In this document: piece by piece, positions 1 through 11,513 of the stretch
Layout of the letters: each line of letters starts with the position of its first letter
Position numbering within the stretch: the stretch's first letter is position 1
Assembly: GCF_003443735.1 (NCBI RefSeq)
Contig: NZ_CP031969.1
Span: forward strand, 6,572,001 to 6,636,000
Source: Streptomyces sp. CC0208
Lineage (GTDB): Bacteria; Actinomycetota; Actinomycetes; Streptomycetales; Streptomycetaceae
Reading direction: 5' to 3'
DNA length: 64,000 bases
Position numbers and translations under genes: made by a program
The notes under the pieces: model-generated
Told to the model about the DNA's origin: nothing
The model's database searches: none
The model's input: the letters and a program-made list of their open reading frames with translations, nothing else

Positions 1-37
1 CCTTTTACGCGGGTTGATCACAGTGTCGCGGACATGA

Positions 38-81
38 GGAAGGCCCGGTCCCCTCGCTTTCGCGGAGGAACCGGGCCTTCC
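38..81. terminator. Terminator hairpin downstream of ileS
   Basis: The arms at 38-49 (GGAAGGCCCGGT) and 70-81 are exactly complementary over 12 bp and enclose a partly paired interior. The hairpin begins nine bases past the ileS stop codon, so it most likely ends the ileS transcript. It lacks a long T tract, which is usual in high-GC actinobacteria. Whatever lies to its left is outside the window. Confidence 0.75.
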
Positions 82-90
82 TTCTCGGTC

Positions 91-3222
<3,132 letters not shown>

Positions 3223-3540
3223 CAGTCTTCCTCCGGCGGATGTGCTGCCTTCCGTCCGGAGGGACGAGAGCCGTGTCTTTCCGTACGCCGGTTTCGGCGC
3301 GCTCCCGCGGTACCACCCTCCTTGGCCCGCCGACGCCTGGTGTGTGTCGGTGAGCCCCCTCATTGGGGTCGCGATGCCGGGTCTAACGGCCCTCATGGGC
3401 TTTCTTCCGGCGGCTCCGGGGTGATCTTCGCGTCGCGCTCGCCCCCGGGCTTCCACCGTCCCCGGGTCGCTCTGGGCTGCGTACGCCGCTACTCGTCCCC
3501 ATCCACGCTTTTCGCTCCGCCCAGTGTACGGCGCCCCGAG
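3223..3540 (-). promoter_or_regulatory. ileS T-box leader (probably translational)
   Basis: Read on the minus strand, this leader carries the hallmark T-box bulge sequence GGGTGGTACCGCGG (3305-3319). An ATC isoleucine triplet lies at 3423-3425 within GAAGATCACCCCGG, a good candidate specifier. The segment CGTCCCTCCGG (3256-3266) can pair in two ways. One is with AGGGTGG of the T-box, forming an antisequestrator. The other is with CCGGAGGA of the ileS ribosome-binding site (3227-3236), sequestering it. The two pairings exclude each other and no terminator with a U tract is seen, so control at translation initiation is inferred. This matches the known actinobacterial ileS T-boxes. The 5' boundary is approximate. 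Confidence 0.88.
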
Positions 3541-3813
3541 GACAGTGGCCGACCGCTTTTTCCGGGGCCGGGCGGAGAGGCTGCCGCAGGGCGTCGAGTG
3601 GCCCGAATGGAGCGGCGCCGGTGTTCGGATTCCGGGACGGGCGGTTGTGCGGATTACCCGGCGGGGAGCTGGGCACAACGCATGCATGCTTCCCGCCCCG
3701 CGCGCGTGGGGCGGGCGAATCGGGCGGCGTGCCCCGTTGCCGCGGGACTCAAGTCGATTTATCGTCCCAGCACGATTCGCGAGCAAGATCACAATATGTG
3801 AAGGGGCCGCGGC
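3541..3813. other. Divergent promoter region between ileS and ddbA
   Basis: No credible coding sequence is seen in these 273 bases. The region should hold the ileS promoter (minus strand) and the ddbA promoter (plus strand), but I could not place convincing -35/-10 boxes. A perfect 8-bp stem (CCCGCCCC at 3692-3699 with GGGGCGGG at 3708-3715) and the self-complementary GCATGCATGC just before it are the only notable structures. Confidence 0.45.
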
Positions 3814-5373
3814 ATGGTGGCGAAGAAGACCGCCGTACAGCAGTCGGCGTCGGGCCGTTCCAGCCATGCCCGTGCCTCCGGTGGCGGGGCCAAGGACGCG
3901 GGTGGGAAGAAGAGTGTGCGCGGGGTGGCGTCCGAGGCCGCGTCGTCCGGCAAGGGCGCGGCGGCCAAGGCCGTGAAGGCGGTCGGATCGGCGGCGAAGA
4001 GTGTCGCGAAGAAGGCCACGGCGGCCTCCCGGGGGGCCGCGCAGGAGGATCTCCCGGCCGGGAGACCGGCGACCGAGCCGCCGGTCGGCGGGAGGGCGTC
4101 GGCCACGAAGGGCGTCGGCAAGGCCTCGGTCACGAAGAAGGCGTCGGCGACGAAGAAGGCGTCGGTCACGAAGAAGGCTGCGGGTAGGAAGAAGGCGGTC
4201 ACGTCCAAGTCCGCGGCCACGGGGAAGGCGGCCACGGGGAAGGCGGTCGCCGAGGAGGCGGCCAGGGAAGCCGGAGCCAGTGGGAAGGCGGTTGCCGGGA
4301 AGTCTGGGGTTGCCGAGAAGGCGTCGGCCACGAAGAAGTCCGCGGTCGCCAAGAAGGCGGTCACGTCCAAGTCCGCGGCCAGGGAGAAGGCGGTCACGGG
4401 GGAGGCGGTCGCCGAGGGAGCGGTCAGGGAAGCCGGAGCCGGTGAGAAGGCGGTTGCCGGGAAGTCTGGGGTTGCCGAGAAGGCGTCGGCCACGAAGAAG
4501 TCCGCGGTCGCCAAGAAGGCGGCCACGGAGAAGGCGGTCGCGGGGAAGGCGGTCGCCGAGGAGGCCGTCACGGGGGGCGGAGGGACTGGGAAGGCGTCGG
4601 TCACGAAGAAGAAGGCGGTCGTGAAGAAGACCGCCGCGAAGAGCACGGCGGCGCCGAAGAGCGCGGTCAGGAAGACAGCCGCGCCGAAGGGCGCGGCCAA
4701 GGGCACGGCCGCGACCAAGGCCGCGGGGAGGAAGACGGCCGCGAAGGACACCGCGGTCGAGGAGACGGCCGCCACGGAGGCCGGGGTCCCGCAGGGGGCC
4801 GCCGGGCAGGGCACCTCCGGGAAGACGGCGGCCAGGAAGAGCACGGCCAACAAGGCGGGCGCGGCCGAGGCCGCGAAGCAGACGGGAGCCACGACGGTGG
4901 TTGCGAAGAAGACCCCTGGCACGGCCACAGCGGCGAAGACAGCCCTACCCAACGCGCGTGTCGCCGCGGTGGAGCCCGGCGAACTGGCGGTGCGCCCGGG
5001 TGAGGATCCGTGGACGCCCGAAGAGGTCGAGGAGGCCCGCGCGGAACTGACGGCCGAGGCTCTGCGGCTGCGTACCGAGATCTCCACGTCCGAGGAGTCC
5101 CTGGTGGGGCTCATGCGGGACTCCGGGGACGGCGCCGGCGACGACCAGGCCGACACCGGGACAAAGAACATCACGCGCGAGAGCGAGATGGCCCTCGCGG
5201 CCAACGCGCGCGAGATGCTCCTCCAGACCGAGCGCGCCCTGGGGCGTCTCGACGCCGGCACCTACGGCCTGTGCGAGAACTGCGGCAACCCCATCGGCAA
5301 GGCCCGCATGCAGGCTTTCCCGCGCGCGACCCTGTGCGTGGAGTGCAAGCAGAAGCAGGAACGCCGGTACTGA
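3814..5373 (+). CDS. ddbA: Histone H1-like / DksA-TraR zinc-finger fusion protein
   Basis: A 519-residue nucleoid-associated protein. Residues 1 to about 380 are low-complexity Lys/Ala/Thr/Val sequence built of variants of KKA, SATKKA and AVAKKA, like the tail of eukaryotic histone H1 or bacterial HC1-type proteins. Residues of about 395-519 form a DksA/TraR-type module: a coiled-coil stretch followed by a four-cysteine zinc finger (CENC, 17 residues, CVEC). The same architecture is known from a Streptomyces protein described as a bifunctional histone (DdbA), so DNA compaction by the tail plus contact with RNA polymerase by the DksA part is inferred. Start ATG 3814 follows GAAGGGG. The tail is encoded by repetitive DNA (see the repeat at 4263). 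The symbol is from memory of that work. Confidence 0.85.
   Translation: MVAKKTAVQQSASGRSSHARASGGGAKDAGGKKSVRGVASEAASSGKGAAAKAVKAVGSAAKSVAKKATAASRGAAQEDLPAGRPATEPPVGGRASATKGVGKASVTKKASATKKASVTKKAAGRKKAVTSKSAATGKAATGKAVAEEAAREAGASGKAVAGKSGVAEKASATKKSAVAKKAVTSKSAAREKAVTGEAVAEGAVREAGAGEKAVAGKSGVAEKASATKKSAVAKKAATEKAVAGKAVAEEAVTGGGGTGKASVTKKKAVVKKTAAKSTAAPKSAVRKTAAPKGAAKGTAATKAAGRKTAAKDTAVEETAATEAGVPQGAAGQGTSGKTAARKSTANKAGAAEAAKQTGATTVVAKKTPGTATAAKTALPNARVAAVEPGELAVRPGEDPWTPEEVEEARAELTAEALRLRTEISTSEESLVGLMRDSGDGAGDDQADTGTKNITRESEMALAANAREMLLQTERALGRLDAGTYGLCENCGNPIGKARMQAFPRATLCVECKQKQERRY
4263..4522 (+). repeat. 162-bp-period internal duplication in the ddbA tail
   Basis: A block of about 98 bases starting CAGGGAAGCCGGAGCC at 4263 recurs almost unchanged at 4425. 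The period is exactly 162 bases, or 54 codons. Both copies encode EAGAxxKAVAGKSGVAEKA and the residues after it. The surrounding tail is also built of shorter KKA-type repeats. In-frame duplication suggests the tail length changes by recombination or slippage, so it may vary between strains. Confidence 0.9.
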
Positions 5374-5434
5374 GGGTCCTTGGAGGCGTGTCGTACCCTC
5401 GTCCTCAGTCAGGTACCTAGGTCGAGGGACTCAC

Positions 5435-6010
5435 GTGGCAGAGGCGGAGCGCATCATCGGTACGCCGGATACCCCAGAGGCGGCGGGGACCGAGCCGGAG
5501 CAGGACCAGACGGCGCGGCCCAGGGGCAAGCGCCGTATCGCCGTGCTGTTCACGGTGGCCGCCTTCGCGTACGCCCTCGACCTGGTCAGCAAGATGATCG
5601 TGGTCGCCAGGCTGGAGCACCACGAGCCGATCGAGATCATCGGGGACTGGCTGAAGCTCGAGGCGATCCGCAACGCGGGCGCGGCCTTCGGCTTCGGCGA
5701 GGCGTTCACCGTGATCTTCACGGTGATCGCGGCCGCGGTGATCGTGGTCATCGCCCGGCTCGCCCGCAAGCTCCACAGTCTGCCCTGGGCGATCGCGCTC
5801 GGGCTGCTGCTCGGCGGGGCGCTCGGCAACCTCACCGACCGGCTCTTCCGCTCGCCCGGCGTCTTCGAGGGCGCGGTCGTCGACTTCATCGCGCCCAAGC
5901 ACTTCGCCGTCTTCAACCTCGCCGACTCGGCGATCGTGTGCGGCGGCATCCTGATCGTGCTGCTGTCCTTCAAGGGCCTCGACCCGGACGGCACCGTCCA
6001 CAAGGACTGA
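5435..6010 (+). CDS. lspA: Lipoprotein signal peptidase (signal peptidase II)
   Basis: A 191-residue inner-membrane aspartyl protease that removes the signal peptide from prolipoproteins after Lgt has added diacylglycerol. Four transmembrane stretches are visible after a 30-residue charged cytoplasmic N terminus. The two catalytic aspartates sit in the family motifs GNLTDR (about residue 135) and FNLADS (about residue 164). The upstream motif RNAGAAFGF is also typical. GTG 5435 is the first in-frame start after the ddbA stop. The gene is followed within 45 bases by the rluD-like gene, an association common in bacteria. lgt, its partner enzyme, lies at 45580 in this window. Confidence 0.96.
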   Translation: MAEAERIIGTPDTPEAAGTEPEQDQTARPRGKRRIAVLFTVAAFAYALDLVSKMIVVARLEHHEPIEIIGDWLKLEAIRNAGAAFGFGEAFTVIFTVIAAAVIVVIARLARKLHSLPWAIALGLLLGGALGNLTDRLFRSPGVFEGAVVDFIAPKHFAVFNLADSAIVCGGILIVLLSFKGLDPDGTVHKD

Positions 6011-6053
6011 GCGCGCGGTCGGGGCTGTCTCACCCGTCCGGCATACTCGACGG

Positions 6054-6998
6054 GTGAGCACCATTCCCGAGATCCGTACCCTGCCCGTGCCCGACGGCCT
6101 GGAGGGCGAGCGCGTCGACGCTGCCATCTCCCGCATGTTCGGCTTCTCCCGGACCAAGGCGGCCGAGCTCGCCGCCTCGGGGAAGGTCACGGTCGACGGG
6201 TCGGTGGTCGGGAAGTCCGAGCGGGTGCACGGCGGGGCCTGGCTGGAGGTCGAGATGCCACAGGCGGCCGCGCCGGTGCAGATCGTCGCCGAGCCGGTCG
6301 AGGGCATGGAGATCGTCCATGACGACGACGACGTGGTCGTGATCGTCAAGCCGGTCGGTGTGGCCGCGCACCCGTCGCCCGGCTGGACCGGGACGACCGT
6401 GATCGGTGGGCTCGCCGCCGCCGGGTACCGCATCTCCACCTCCGGTGCCGCCGAGCGCCAGGGCATCGTGCACCGGCTCGACGTGGGCACCTCGGGGCTG
6501 ATGGTCGTGGCCAAGTCGGAGCGGGCCTACACCTCGCTCAAGCGGCAGTTCAAGGAGCGCACGGTCGACAAGCGGTACCACACGCTCGTCCAGGGCCACC
6601 CTGACCCGACCAGCGGCACCATCGACGCGCCCATCGGCCGGCACCCTCAGCACGACTACAAGTGGGCCGTCACCGCCGAGGGCAAGCCGTCCGTCACGCA
6701 CTACGACCTCATCGAGGCGTTCCGCGCGGCCTCCCTGCTCGACGTGAAGCTGGAGACCGGGCGCACCCACCAGATCCGCGTCCACATGGCGGCCCACCGC
6801 CACCCGTGCGTCGGCGACCTGACGTACGGCGCCGACCCGACGCTCGCCAAGCGGCTCCGGCTGACCCGGCAGTGGCTGCACGCCGTGCGGCTGGGCTTCG
6901 AGCACCCCGGGGACGGGGAGTGGGTGGAGTTCGCGAGCGACTATCCGGAGGACCTTCAGCAGGCCCTGGACCTGGTGCGTGAGGAGACCTACGGGTGA
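6054..6998 (+). CDS. RluD-type 23S rRNA pseudouridine synthase
   Basis: A 314-residue RluA/RluD-family enzyme that isomerises uridine to pseudouridine in rRNA, acting in the cytoplasm during ribosome assembly. An N-terminal S4 RNA-binding domain (about residues 15-80, containing RMFGFSRTKAAELAASG) precedes the catalytic domain. The catalytic motif is HRLDVGTSGLMV, with the active-site aspartate near residue 142. A second family motif, TGRTHQIRVH, is near residue 237. The GTG start at 6054 directly follows a short gap from lspA, and its stop overlaps the next GTG by four bases (GTGA), so the three genes are probably co-transcribed. The exact target uridines cannot be told from sequence. Confidence 0.93.
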   Translation: MSTIPEIRTLPVPDGLEGERVDAAISRMFGFSRTKAAELAASGKVTVDGSVVGKSERVHGGAWLEVEMPQAAAPVQIVAEPVEGMEIVHDDDDVVVIVKPVGVAAHPSPGWTGTTVIGGLAAAGYRISTSGAAERQGIVHRLDVGTSGLMVVAKSERAYTSLKRQFKERTVDKRYHTLVQGHPDPTSGTIDAPIGRHPQHDYKWAVTAEGKPSVTHYDLIEAFRAASLLDVKLETGRTHQIRVHMAAHRHPCVGDLTYGADPTLAKRLRLTRQWLHAVRLGFEHPGDGEWVEFASDYPEDLQQALDLVREETYG

Positions 6999-7465
6999 GC
7001 ACGCTCGCGTACGCGGTGCGGGTCGCCGAGGACCCCGCCGACCGTGAGGCCTGCTTCGCGGTGCGCAAAGAGGTCTTCGTCGGCGAGCAGGGCGTGCCCG
7101 AGGACATCGAGTACGACGCCTACGACGCCGTGGCGGTGCATGTGCTGGCCGTGCGGGAGGACGGGGTGCCGCTCGGGACCGGGCGGCTGCTGTTCGGTGA
7201 CGCGGCGGCCGGGAAGACCGGCGGTGACCCGTCGGTGGGGTCGCTGGGGCGGCTCGCCGTGACCCGGGAGGCGCGCGGGCTCGGGGTGGGGGCCGCGCTC
7301 GTGCGGGCCGTCGAGGAGGCGGCACGCGCGCGGGGGCTGACGGCGGTGGACCTGCACGCCCAGACGCAGGCGCTGGGGTTCTACGAGCGACTGGGGTACG
7401 TGGCGTACGGGCCGGAGTTCCCGGACGCGGGGATGCCGCACCGGGCCATGCGGCGGGTTCTCTGA
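6995..7465 (+). CDS. GNAT family N-acetyltransferase
   Basis: A 156-residue acetyltransferase of the GCN5-related fold. The acetyl-CoA-binding motif A is visible as REARGLGVGAALV near residues 90-102. It is followed by LDLHAQTQALGFYERLGY-like sequence typical of motif B. The start GTG overlaps the rluD-like stop codon, implying translational coupling. The N-terminal part (VRKEVFVGEQGVP) resembles the ElaA-like subgroup. The substrate is unknown: it could be a small amine or a ribosomal protein N terminus, and nothing in the sequence decides this. Confidence 0.88.
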   Translation: MSTLAYAVRVAEDPADREACFAVRKEVFVGEQGVPEDIEYDAYDAVAVHVLAVREDGVPLGTGRLLFGDAAAGKTGGDPSVGSLGRLAVTREARGLGVGAALVRAVEEAARARGLTAVDLHAQTQALGFYERLGYVAYGPEFPDAGMPHRAMRRVL

Positions 7466-7557
7466 CGGTCGGCGGGAGCGGCGGTCGGGAGGGTTCGGGC
7501 GTTTTGCGGGCAGACTGAAGTGAACATTGGTTCGTCGATCTGCCCGGAGCTCTGACC

Positions 7558-9132
7558 GTGGATCAGTTGGCCCTGTTGTTCGTGTTGTTGCTGGGGGCTC
7601 TGATCAGTGTCCCGGTGGGGGACCGTTTCGGGTTGCCGGCGCCGGTGCTGATGACCCTGCTCGGCATAGTGCTCGCGGTGCTGGACTTCGTACCGAATGT
7701 CGACATCCCGCCGGACCTGATCCTGCCCATTCTGTTGCCGCCCCTGCTCTACGCGGCGGTGCGGCGCACGTCCTGGCGTCAGTTCGCAGCCAACAAGCGG
7801 CCGATCTTCCTGCTCGCCGTCGCGCTGGTGTTCGTGACGACCCTGTGTGTCGCCGCCGTCGCCCACGCGATCGTGCCGGGGCTGCCGATCGCCGCCGCCG
7901 TCGCGCTCGGCGCGCTGGTCGCGCCGCCCGACCCGGTCGCCGCGACCGCCGTCGCGGGCCAACTCGGACTGCCCCGCCGACTGGTGTCCATCCTGGAGGG
8001 CGAGGGCCTGTTCAACGACGTGACGGCGATCGTGCTCTATCACGTGGCCGTCGCCGCGGCCGTCAGTGGCTCGTTCCAGGCCGGGGAGGCCGTCTTCGAG
8101 CTGGTGCTCTCCGCCGTGGTCGCCGTCGTCGTGGGGCTCGTGCTGGGCTGGGGCGCCAACAAGCTGATGGATCTGCTGGGTGACGCGACCCTCCAGATCG
8201 GGCTGACGGTGCTCGTGCCGTACGCCTCCTACGTGCTTGCCGAGGAGCTCCACGGCTCCGGTGTGCTCGCCGTGCTGACCACCGCCCTGTTCCTCGCCGA
8301 GCACGGCACCGACGCCGACGACGTGATGACCCGGCTGGCCGGGCACACCTTCTGGGACATCGTCGACACGCTCGTCACCGGCGTGGCCTTCGGGCTGATC
8401 GGTCTCGAACTGCACAACGCGATCAGGACCGCGTCCGGCCGCTGGGGCGAGATGCTCGGCTGGGCCGCGGCGATCGTGGCCGTGGTCGTGCTCGTACGGC
8501 TGGCGTGGCTGATGCCGGCCACCTGGCTCACCAAGCGGATGCACGCCAAGCGGGACTACAGCGAGGAGATCCCGACCAGCTGGCGCGAGACCGTCATCAT
8601 GTGGTGGTCCGGGATGCGGGGCGTGGCGTCGGTGGCGCTGGCGTTGGCCATTCCGCTGGAGACCGAGTCGGGGGCGGGCTTTCCCGACCGGGACGAGATC
8701 GTCTTCATCGCGTTCGGGGTGATCATGGCCACGCTGGTGCTCCAGGGGCTGACCCTGCCGTGGCTGGTGAAGCGGCTGGGGGTACAGGCCGACACCGAGC
8801 GGGAGAAGGAGTTCGAGAAGGCCCTCGCCGTCCGGGCGGCCAAGGCGGCCAAGCGGCGGCTGCGGGAGATCGAGGCCGTGGAGGAGCTGCCGGAGGAGCT
8901 TGCCGAGCAGATGCAGCGGCGGGCGTTCGAGATCGGCGTGCGGATCCATCCCGAGACGGGGGACGAGGAGCGGCGCGAGGCACGGCGGCGGCTCAAGCGG
9001 GTGCGGCGCATCCACGGGGAGATGCTGAGCGCCGCGCGGCACGAGGTGCTGGCGGCGCGGAGCGAACCGGGGGCCGACCCCGAGGTGGTGGACCGGGTGC
9101 TGCGGCACCTGGACGTCCGCAGTCTGCGGTGA
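7558..9132 (+). CDS. Na+/H+ antiporter (CPA1/NhaP-like)
   Basis: A 524-residue integral membrane cation/proton exchanger. About 11-12 transmembrane helices fill residues 1-410, and a charged, Arg/Glu-rich cytoplasmic tail fills the last 110. The motif APPDPVAATAV (about residues 121-131) and EGEGLFNDVTAIVLY (about 144-158) carry the conserved aspartates of the CPA1 family that bind the transported cation. The GTG start is preceded by the short element CCCGGAGC. It lies 92 bases beyond the GNAT gene and may have its own promoter. It probably serves pH and sodium homeostasis. Ion specificity cannot be read from sequence. Confidence 0.92.
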   Translation: MDQLALLFVLLLGALISVPVGDRFGLPAPVLMTLLGIVLAVLDFVPNVDIPPDLILPILLPPLLYAAVRRTSWRQFAANKRPIFLLAVALVFVTTLCVAAVAHAIVPGLPIAAAVALGALVAPPDPVAATAVAGQLGLPRRLVSILEGEGLFNDVTAIVLYHVAVAAAVSGSFQAGEAVFELVLSAVVAVVVGLVLGWGANKLMDLLGDATLQIGLTVLVPYASYVLAEELHGSGVLAVLTTALFLAEHGTDADDVMTRLAGHTFWDIVDTLVTGVAFGLIGLELHNAIRTASGRWGEMLGWAAAIVAVVVLVRLAWLMPATWLTKRMHAKRDYSEEIPTSWRETVIMWWSGMRGVASVALALAIPLETESGAGFPDRDEIVFIAFGVIMATLVLQGLTLPWLVKRLGVQADTEREKEFEKALAVRAAKAAKRRLREIEAVEELPEELAEQMQRRAFEIGVRIHPETGDEERREARRRLKRVRRIHGEMLSAARHEVLAARSEPGADPEVVDRVLRHLDVRSLR

Positions 9133-9184
9133 GCGCGCGGAAACCGGGGTGAACCCGCCGAGGGTGTGTTTGTAGGCTGCGGTT

Positions 9185-9925
9185 ATGGCTCGCAACGTGG
9201 TAATCAGCGGTGGCGGTACGGGAATCGGGCTCGCGGCGGCACAGGTGTTCGCCGCGGAAGGGGACCGGGTGCTGCTGCTCGGGCGGCGCGCCGAGGTGCT
9301 GGAGAAGGCCGGGGTGCCCGGGGCGCTGACGTACGCCGCCGATCTCTCCGACGTCGATCAGGTGCGCGGGGTCGTCGGGTTCGTGGGACGTGAACTCGGG
9401 GCGGTGGATGTGCTGATCCACAGCGCCGGGGGCACCGGGCAGCTTGAACCGCCCGCTGACAGTACCGATCCGCTGGAGGCCGTCGCCCACAACTGGACCG
9501 TGAACTTCAGGCTCAATCTGCTGACCGCGGCGCTGCTCACCGAGGGGCTGAAGGACCGGCTCGCCTCGCCGGGCGGGCGGGTCCTGTTCGTCAGCTCCAT
9601 CGCCGCGTACCGGGGGTCCGGGAGCGGGGCGTACGGGGCGGCGAAGGCGGGGCTGCATCCGTACGCCTACGACCTGGCTCGCGACTTGGGGCCGCGGGGG
9701 ATCACCGCGAACGTGGTGGCGCCGGGGTACATCGAGGACACGGAGTTCTTTGGCGCGGCTATCGATCCTGCTCGGCGGGAACGGCTCATCGGGGACACGT
9801 CCAACGGGCGGGCGGGGACGCCGGGTGATGTCGCCGCCACGCTGCACTGGCTGGCGTCGCCCGGGGCCGGGCATGTGACGTCGCAGATCGTGCAGGTCAA
9901 TGGCGGGGCTGAGCGCGGGAGGTGA
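9185..9925 (+). CDS. Short-chain dehydrogenase/reductase
   Basis: A 246-residue classical SDR enzyme, cytoplasmic and NAD(P)-dependent. The cofactor-binding glycine motif is ISGGGTGIG (residues 7-15). The structural HSAGG motif is near residue 78. The catalytic serine lies in FVSSIAAY and the YxxxK pair in YGAAKAG (about residues 149-153). The C-terminal VNGG is also typical. No operon partner is evident: the antiporter ends 52 bases upstream and a repeat-filled gap follows. FabG-like or sugar/steroid reductase roles are all possible. Confidence 0.9.
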   Translation: MARNVVISGGGTGIGLAAAQVFAAEGDRVLLLGRRAEVLEKAGVPGALTYAADLSDVDQVRGVVGFVGRELGAVDVLIHSAGGTGQLEPPADSTDPLEAVAHNWTVNFRLNLLTAALLTEGLKDRLASPGGRVLFVSSIAAYRGSGSGAYGAAKAGLHPYAYDLARDLGPRGITANVVAPGYIEDTEFFGAAIDPARRERLIGDTSNGRAGTPGDVAATLHWLASPGAGHVTSQIVQVNGGAERGR

Positions 9926-9956
9926 CGGGGGGATGCCGGCCGTCGACGGGCCGTGG

Positions 9957-10013
9957 GCGGGTGCGGGTCCGTCGTGGCTGGTGGCGCAGTTCCCCGCGCC
10001 CCTGGGTGGGTGT
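9957..10013 (-). repeat. Interspersed Streptomyces intergenic repeat, copy 1
   Basis: The copy contains GCGGGTGCGGGTCCGTCGTG, continues through GGCGCAGTTCCCCGCGCCCC and ends near TGGGTGGGTG. It is nearly identical to the copy at 10105-10160 and, in reverse orientation, similar to 42386-42430. I recognise this motif as common between Streptomyces genes; its function is unknown to me. Confidence 0.85.
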
Positions 10014-10104
10014 GGTCATGGGGTGCCGGGACGGGCCCTTTGTCGTGCGGCGCCATGGCGTGCGGCGCCGTGGTGGGACTGAGGCGTGGTGTCGGGACGG
10101 GTCG

Positions 10105-10160
10105 GCGGGTGCGGGTCCGTCGTGGCTGGTCGCGCAGTTCCCCGCGCCCCTGGGTGGGTG
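10105..10160 (-). repeat. Interspersed Streptomyces intergenic repeat, copy 2
   Basis: It matches copy 1 at nearly every base, differing at one central position (CTGGTCGCGCAG against CTGGTGGCGCAG). It lies 148 bases downstream in the same orientation. Paired copies this close suggest a local duplication together with part of the flanking DNA. Confidence 0.85.
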
Positions 10161-10167
10161 CGGCCAC

Positions 10168-10221
10168 GCGGCGCCACGACGGACCCCCTGCCGTGCGGCG
10201 CCACGACGGACGCCCTGCCGT
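10168..10221. repeat. 27-bp tandem duplication
   Basis: Two adjacent 27-base units each begin GCGGCGCCACGACGGAC and end CCCTGCCGT. They occupy 10168-10194 and 10195-10221 and differ at one base. They lie between the second interspersed repeat and the end of mscS, in non-coding sequence. Confidence 0.85.
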
Positions 10222-10264
10222 GCGGGTGACAGGGCGGGCCGCCGTGCGACGACCCACGGCCGGG

Positions 10265-11395
10265 TCAGCCGCGGCCCGTTCGAGGGGGCTCGTGGGGTCC
10301 GCCGACGGTCACGCCTTCGGAGTTGTGGCCGTTGCGTCGGTCGCCGTTCCGGTGGAACCCAGGCGCCAGCGTGGCGTCCGCCGTGTTGACCCGTGGCAGG
10401 GCGTACGGGTGGTGGTCGGTGAGCCAGCTGAGCATCTGTTCGCGGACCGTGACCCGTACCGTCCAGATGTCGTCGGCGTCCTTCGCGGTCACCAGGGCAC
10501 GCACCTGCATGGTGTTCGGAGTGGTGTCGGTGACGGCGAGGCCGTAGTCGCGCCCGTCCCAGGCGGGGCACTCGCGCAGGATGTCCCGCAGCCGCTCACG
10601 CATCAGCTCCACCGGGGCCGTGTGATCGACGTGCCAGTACACGATGCCGGTCATCTGCGGGGTGCCGCGCGACCAGTTCTCGAACGGCTTCGAGGTGAAG
10701 TACGACACCGGCATGGTGATCCGGCGCTCGTCCCAGGTCCGTACCGTCAGGAAGGTCAGCGTGATCTCCTCGACGGTGCCCCACTCGCCGTCCACCACCA
10801 CGGTGTCGCCGATGCGCACCATGTCGCCGAAGGCGATCTGCAGCCCGGCGAACATGTTGCTGAGCGTCGACTGGGCGGCCACACCGGCGACGATGCCGAG
10901 GATTCCGGCCGAGGCCAGCAGTGAGGCACCGGCCGCGCGCATCGCCGGGAACGTCAGCAGCATCGCGGCCACCGCCATCACGCCGACGACCGCGGCGACC
11001 ACCCTTGTGATCAGCGTCACCTGGGTGCGCACCCGGCGGACCCGGGCAGCGTCGTGGTGGGCGCGGGCATAGCGGGTGTACGTCGTCTCCACTACGGCGG
11101 CGGCGATCCGGATCACCAGCCAGGCGGTCGCCCCGATGAGGATCAGGGTCAGCGCCTGCCCGATACCGGCACTGTGCCGCTGTGCCAGCCGCGCCTCGTC
11201 GTACGCCCCTCTCAGCATCGCCGCGCACAGCACGAGCATGTAGGGGATGCGGCCACGGCGCAGCAGACCCCACAGCGGGGTCTCGCTGTGGCGGTCGTCG
11301 GCCTTGCGCAACAACAGGTCGGTGGCCCAGCCGATCACGAGAGTGAGCAGCACTGAGCCGCCGACCACGATCAGTGGGCGGAGTACGTTCTCCAT
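10265..11395 (-). CDS. MscS-family mechanosensitive channel
   Basis: A 376-residue membrane channel that would open under membrane tension to release solutes on osmotic downshift. Four to five hydrophobic helices lie in residues 1-190. The pore-lining/beta-domain signature follows: GIVAGVAAQSTLSNMFAGLQ, then FGDMVRIGDTVVVDGEWGTVEEITLTF. These are the most conserved segments of MscS proteins. The C-terminal 130 residues are cytoplasmic. The ATG at 11395 gives a membrane segment right at the N terminus. The gene converges on the SDR gene, and its promoter must lie in the 118 bases before the divergent hydrolase gene. Confidence 0.93.
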   Translation of the reverse strand: MENVLRPLIVVGGSVLLTLVIGWATDLLLRKADDRHSETPLWGLLRRGRIPYMLVLCAAMLRGAYDEARLAQRHSAGIGQALTLILIGATAWLVIRIAAAVVETTYTRYARAHHDAARVRRVRTQVTLITRVVAAVVGVMAVAAMLLTFPAMRAAGASLLASAGILGIVAGVAAQSTLSNMFAGLQIAFGDMVRIGDTVVVDGEWGTVEEITLTFLTVRTWDERRITMPVSYFTSKPFENWSRGTPQMTGIVYWHVDHTAPVELMRERLRDILRECPAWDGRDYGLAVTDTTPNTMQVRALVTAKDADDIWTVRVTVREQMLSWLTDHHPYALPRVNTADATLAPGFHRNGDRRNGHNSEGVTVGGPHEPPRTGRG

Positions 11396-11513
11396 GACCC
11401 CGAACCTAACCGGACTGGAGAATCATGAACATGTGACTTCTGCCCCGAAGTGGGTACGGCCCCCGCCCTGCCCGCGCGACGGCACTGTCGGTGCAGGCTG
11501 GCACCATGGCCTC

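Larger units (their letters stand above)
9926..10264. other. Repeat-filled intergenic region
   Basis: These 339 bases hold no convincing gene. They contain two copies of a roughly 56-base interspersed repeat (9957 and 10105) and a 27-bp tandem duplication (10168-10221), separated by GGCGCC-rich filler. They separate the plus-strand SDR gene from the minus-strand mscS gene, which converge here, so the region may also act as a bidirectional terminator. Confidence 0.7.
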
